A stretch of DNA of 64,000 nucleotides from Macrobrachium rosenbergii (lineage: Eukaryota; Arthropoda; Malacostraca; Decapoda; Palaemonidae). Location: NCBI RefSeq assembly GCF_040412425.1, contig NC_089782.1:17440622-17504621 (forward strand), written 5' to 3'. The notes below the pieces were generated by a model. It saw nothing but the letters and a program-made list of their open reading frames with translations, did not search any database and was not told the origin of the DNA. Made by a program: the position numbers and the translations under genes. Below are positions 61,651 through 64,000 of the stretch, piece after piece (position 1 is the first letter of the stretch; the number at the start of each line of letters is the position of its first letter).

Positions 61651-62966
61651 ATATCTCAGGACAGGGTGACAAGGAGACAGTCGGTCATCTGTAGGTGGTA
61701 TTTCTTTATGGACGTGTTTCCAGAACACATTGTTACATCATCAAGGCTGAAAAGAAAATTTACAAATTAAAGTACATGGAATAAAACTAACGACTTCAAG
61801 AGTCTCAACATGCTATATAAATATACATTAAAACAAGACAATTCATAAAAAGCACCTGCTAGACTAAAAGGTTGAGGACTGAATGACTAAAAGGGAAAAG
61901 GAAAGCAGCAAAGGAAACTGGCTCAAGCCAGATACAACTGAACAGAGGTGGTGTGTGAGTTCAACTTAGGAACTAGCTGTTTTATGAATAACGATTCTAA
62001 AATGAGCAGTTCACCTGATGACTTGTTTGGCCCAAAACAGAGAAGTCAGAATAATTAATACTTGTATTATTATATGTATATTGAATGATTTCTGATATTA
62101 GAAAATTCTGGATTGGACAATCTGCAACCAGTACAGTGACTAACACCTTTATGTGAATCAGCTCTGACCCTCAGCAATCGTTTAGTCAATCCCACATAAG
62201 TCCCCAAATTACATCTGGGGCAAGTATATTTATATGTGACGGACGATTGCATTATTGGGCAGATTCTATCCTTAAATTGAAAAAGGGACCCTATTGTCAG
62301 TGGATTTTTTGGTATTAAAATGACTTGCAACATGTTAAAATGTTTTTCTATTGTAGAATCTGCCCAATAATGCAATCGTCAGTTGTATATAAATATACTT
62401 GCCCCAGATGTAATTTGGGGACTTACGGGGACTGACTAAACGATTGCTGAGGGTCAGAGCTGATTCACATAAAGGTGTTAGTCATTGTACTGGTTGCAGA
62501 TTGTCCAATCCAGAATTTTCTAATATCAGAAATCGTTCAAATGTATGTAATACAAGTATTAATTATTCTGACTTCTCTGTTTTGGGCCAAACAAGTCATC
62601 CACACGAACTGCTCATTTTAGAATCGTTATTCATAAAACAGCAGTTCCTAAGTTGAACTCACACACCACCTCTGTTCAGTTGTATCTGGCTTGAGCCAGT
62701 TTTCTTTGCTGCTTTCCTTTTCCTTTTATTCATTTAGTCCTCAACCTTTAGTCTAGCAGGTGCTTTTTATGAACTGTCTTGTTTTAATGTATATTTATAT
62801 AGCATGTTGAGACTTTTGAAGTCGTTAGTTTTATTCCATGTATTTTAATTTGTAAAAATTTTCTTTTTTAGCCTTGATGATGTAACAATGTGTTATGAAA
62901 CACGTCTTTCAAATAAATACCACCTTTGATGACTGACTGTCTCCTTGTCACACCCTGTCCTGAGAT
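61651..62966. mobile_element. Head-to-head duplicate of a Penelope-like element tail
   Basis: Left arm 61651-62268 and right arm 62354-62966 are inverted copies of about 615 bases, separated by 85 bases, with scattered differences. Each carries the endonuclease end and 3' part of a Penelope-like element. (TA)n arrays lie at or near both outer ends. Confidence 0.83.
62070..62375 (-). pseudogene. Penelope-like GIY-YIG endonuclease fragment
   Basis: The minus-strand frame runs from a linker (FQFKDRICPIMQSSV) into YKYTCPRCNLGTYVGLTKR, then RVRADSHKG and GCRLSNPEFSNIRNH. This matches the C-terminal endonuclease of Penelope-like elements: the GIY/YIG-type pair with Cys residues, and the following Arg and His. 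The RT domain is not present in frame. The mirror copy on the + strand (about 62380-62656) is frameshifted in the first half. Confidence 0.75.

Positions 62967-63058
<92 letters not shown>
62966..63058. repeat. (TA)n microsatellite
   Basis: TA run directly right of the Penelope-like duplicate. Confidence 0.95.
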
Positions 63059-63060
<2 letters not shown>

Positions 63061-63129
63061 TTTATGTTTCCTGGTATAGGTGGATCTTATGACTCACAAT
63101 TATTACTTTACTCGAAAATGGCCTTGTAA

Positions 63130-64000
63130 GATACCCAGGGCATATAAAACACAAACAAAAAAAAGAAGTACACGGAGCGGAGGGCTCTTCACTAGGGAAG
63201 TGCGTGAAACACGTGGATATAAAAATAGTTATATTTGATAGCACACAAGGTCAAAAGGAAAATTAACTGAAAATACGGTAAATTACTGTCGTAGAAGTCC
63301 TCCCATCAAGGGGAGCTTAGGAATGCCAGGAACACGGACCAAGGATAATTCTGCTACAGGCGTCTTTCTGAAACGATATTTGGACCCACGTTACACATCT
63401 AATGCTGGAATTTGGGGATTGAATTACTGGGGTGCACTGAAGGCGCCAGGACTCCCGAGGCGTTACTTGTGACTCAGAGGAAAGAAGCTGTGAACACGTG
63501 GGCCTGGCTTGAACCAAGGAATATCAGGGAACACAAAGTTATAGGCCCAGAGATTAATAAATGCAAAAGGGCTAAGTAATCGTGACTAGCAACTCGTTTT
63601 GGGTACATTACCACATTTGTAGGGGCGCAGGGATGACGACGTCTTCTGCCGAGAAACACGTGTGGGAGCGTGGACAAATGGTAGCCTCCCCTCCAAAATA
63701 TTTCTTCAAGTCGTAGATTGGGGGCGAAAAGGGCGCCTTGGGATGATGAAAAGGCCGCCATTTAATGTCAGCTCGCGTTTGGAAGACTTGCAATCCCCCT
63801 TGCAGTCTTCTAAGGCCATGTGGAATGGAACACGGGCACACAGGGCGCGATGGGGATCCACGTGGGCGGCGAAGCGGAAGAGGAGGGCAGGGGCAACGGC
63901 CCGAGACTTGACTTGTTCTCGGCTTAAACTAGCAACCGCGCGTGAGGGAGAGCTGTCCTGGCCCTGACCTTTTATTGCTTCTGGACAGGGGTAGGGGGCC
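63130..64000. other. Right edge of window, no gene recognised
   Basis: More GC-rich than the rest, with short overlapping ORFs on both strands that match nothing known to me. It may be part of a gene-flanking region or of a long terminal repeat that continues beyond the window. Confidence 0.4.

Noticed and set aside
63662..63967. 101-codon ORF at the right edge
   Set aside because: Overlaps several other open frames in GC-rich DNA, with no recognisable motif; not supported as a gene.

Overview
The window looks like nuclear DNA of an arthropod, most likely a decapod crustacean (shrimp, prawn or crab). This is inferred from exons with GT-AG introns, an extreme density of (AT)n, (CT)n, (CA)n and (AAT)n microsatellites, and DIRS-like, Penelope-like, LINE and DDE-transposon remnants. 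Species cannot be fixed from the sequence alone. Only two real host genes are supported, both on the + strand; nearly everything else is intron, repeat or decayed mobile element.

Region 1 (2.5-23.9 kb) is a 15-exon gene for a secreted protein of about 953 residues: signal peptide, coiled-coil-like N-terminal segment, Thr-rich linker, five tandem V-type Ig domains, a short Ser/Thr/Pro linker and a C-terminal C-type lectin domain. Every splice phase fits and the whole model stays in frame. Each Ig domain is coded by two exons with the same intron position and phase (1-0-1), so the gene grew by duplicating a two-exon cassette. The Ig domains resemble those of arthropod Dpr/DIP/lachesin recognition proteins. 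The plan of coiled coil, Ig domains and lectin head recalls the IgSF-lectin immune proteins (FREP/CREP) of snails. I know of no described arthropod counterpart; this is the best candidate for a new system here. Its introns hold palindromes, minisatellites and one minisatellite that has copied a splice donor about twenty times.

Region 2 (23.9-44.1 kb) is mobile-element ground: a DDE transposase remnant, unrecognised repeat-like DNA, then DIRS-like tyrosine-recombinase retrotransposons. One copy (31.28-37.68 kb) still has inverted terminal repeats and the internal complementary region, though its coding frames are broken. Decayed copies lie at about 29.0-31.3, 39.0-44.1, 46.6-47.4 and 47.7-50.5 kb.

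Region 3 (44.3-59.9 kb) is a four-exon gene for a protein of about 367 residues ending in a divergent cyclophilin-like domain that lacks the usual catalytic Arg. Its last exon carries one apparent frameshift in a short T run. A decayed DIRS copy sits in its first intron and ends about 30 bases before exon 2.

Region 4 (60.4-64 kb) holds two large palindromes bordered by (AT)n arrays. One is a head-to-head duplicate of a Penelope-like element tail with a GIY-YIG-type endonuclease.
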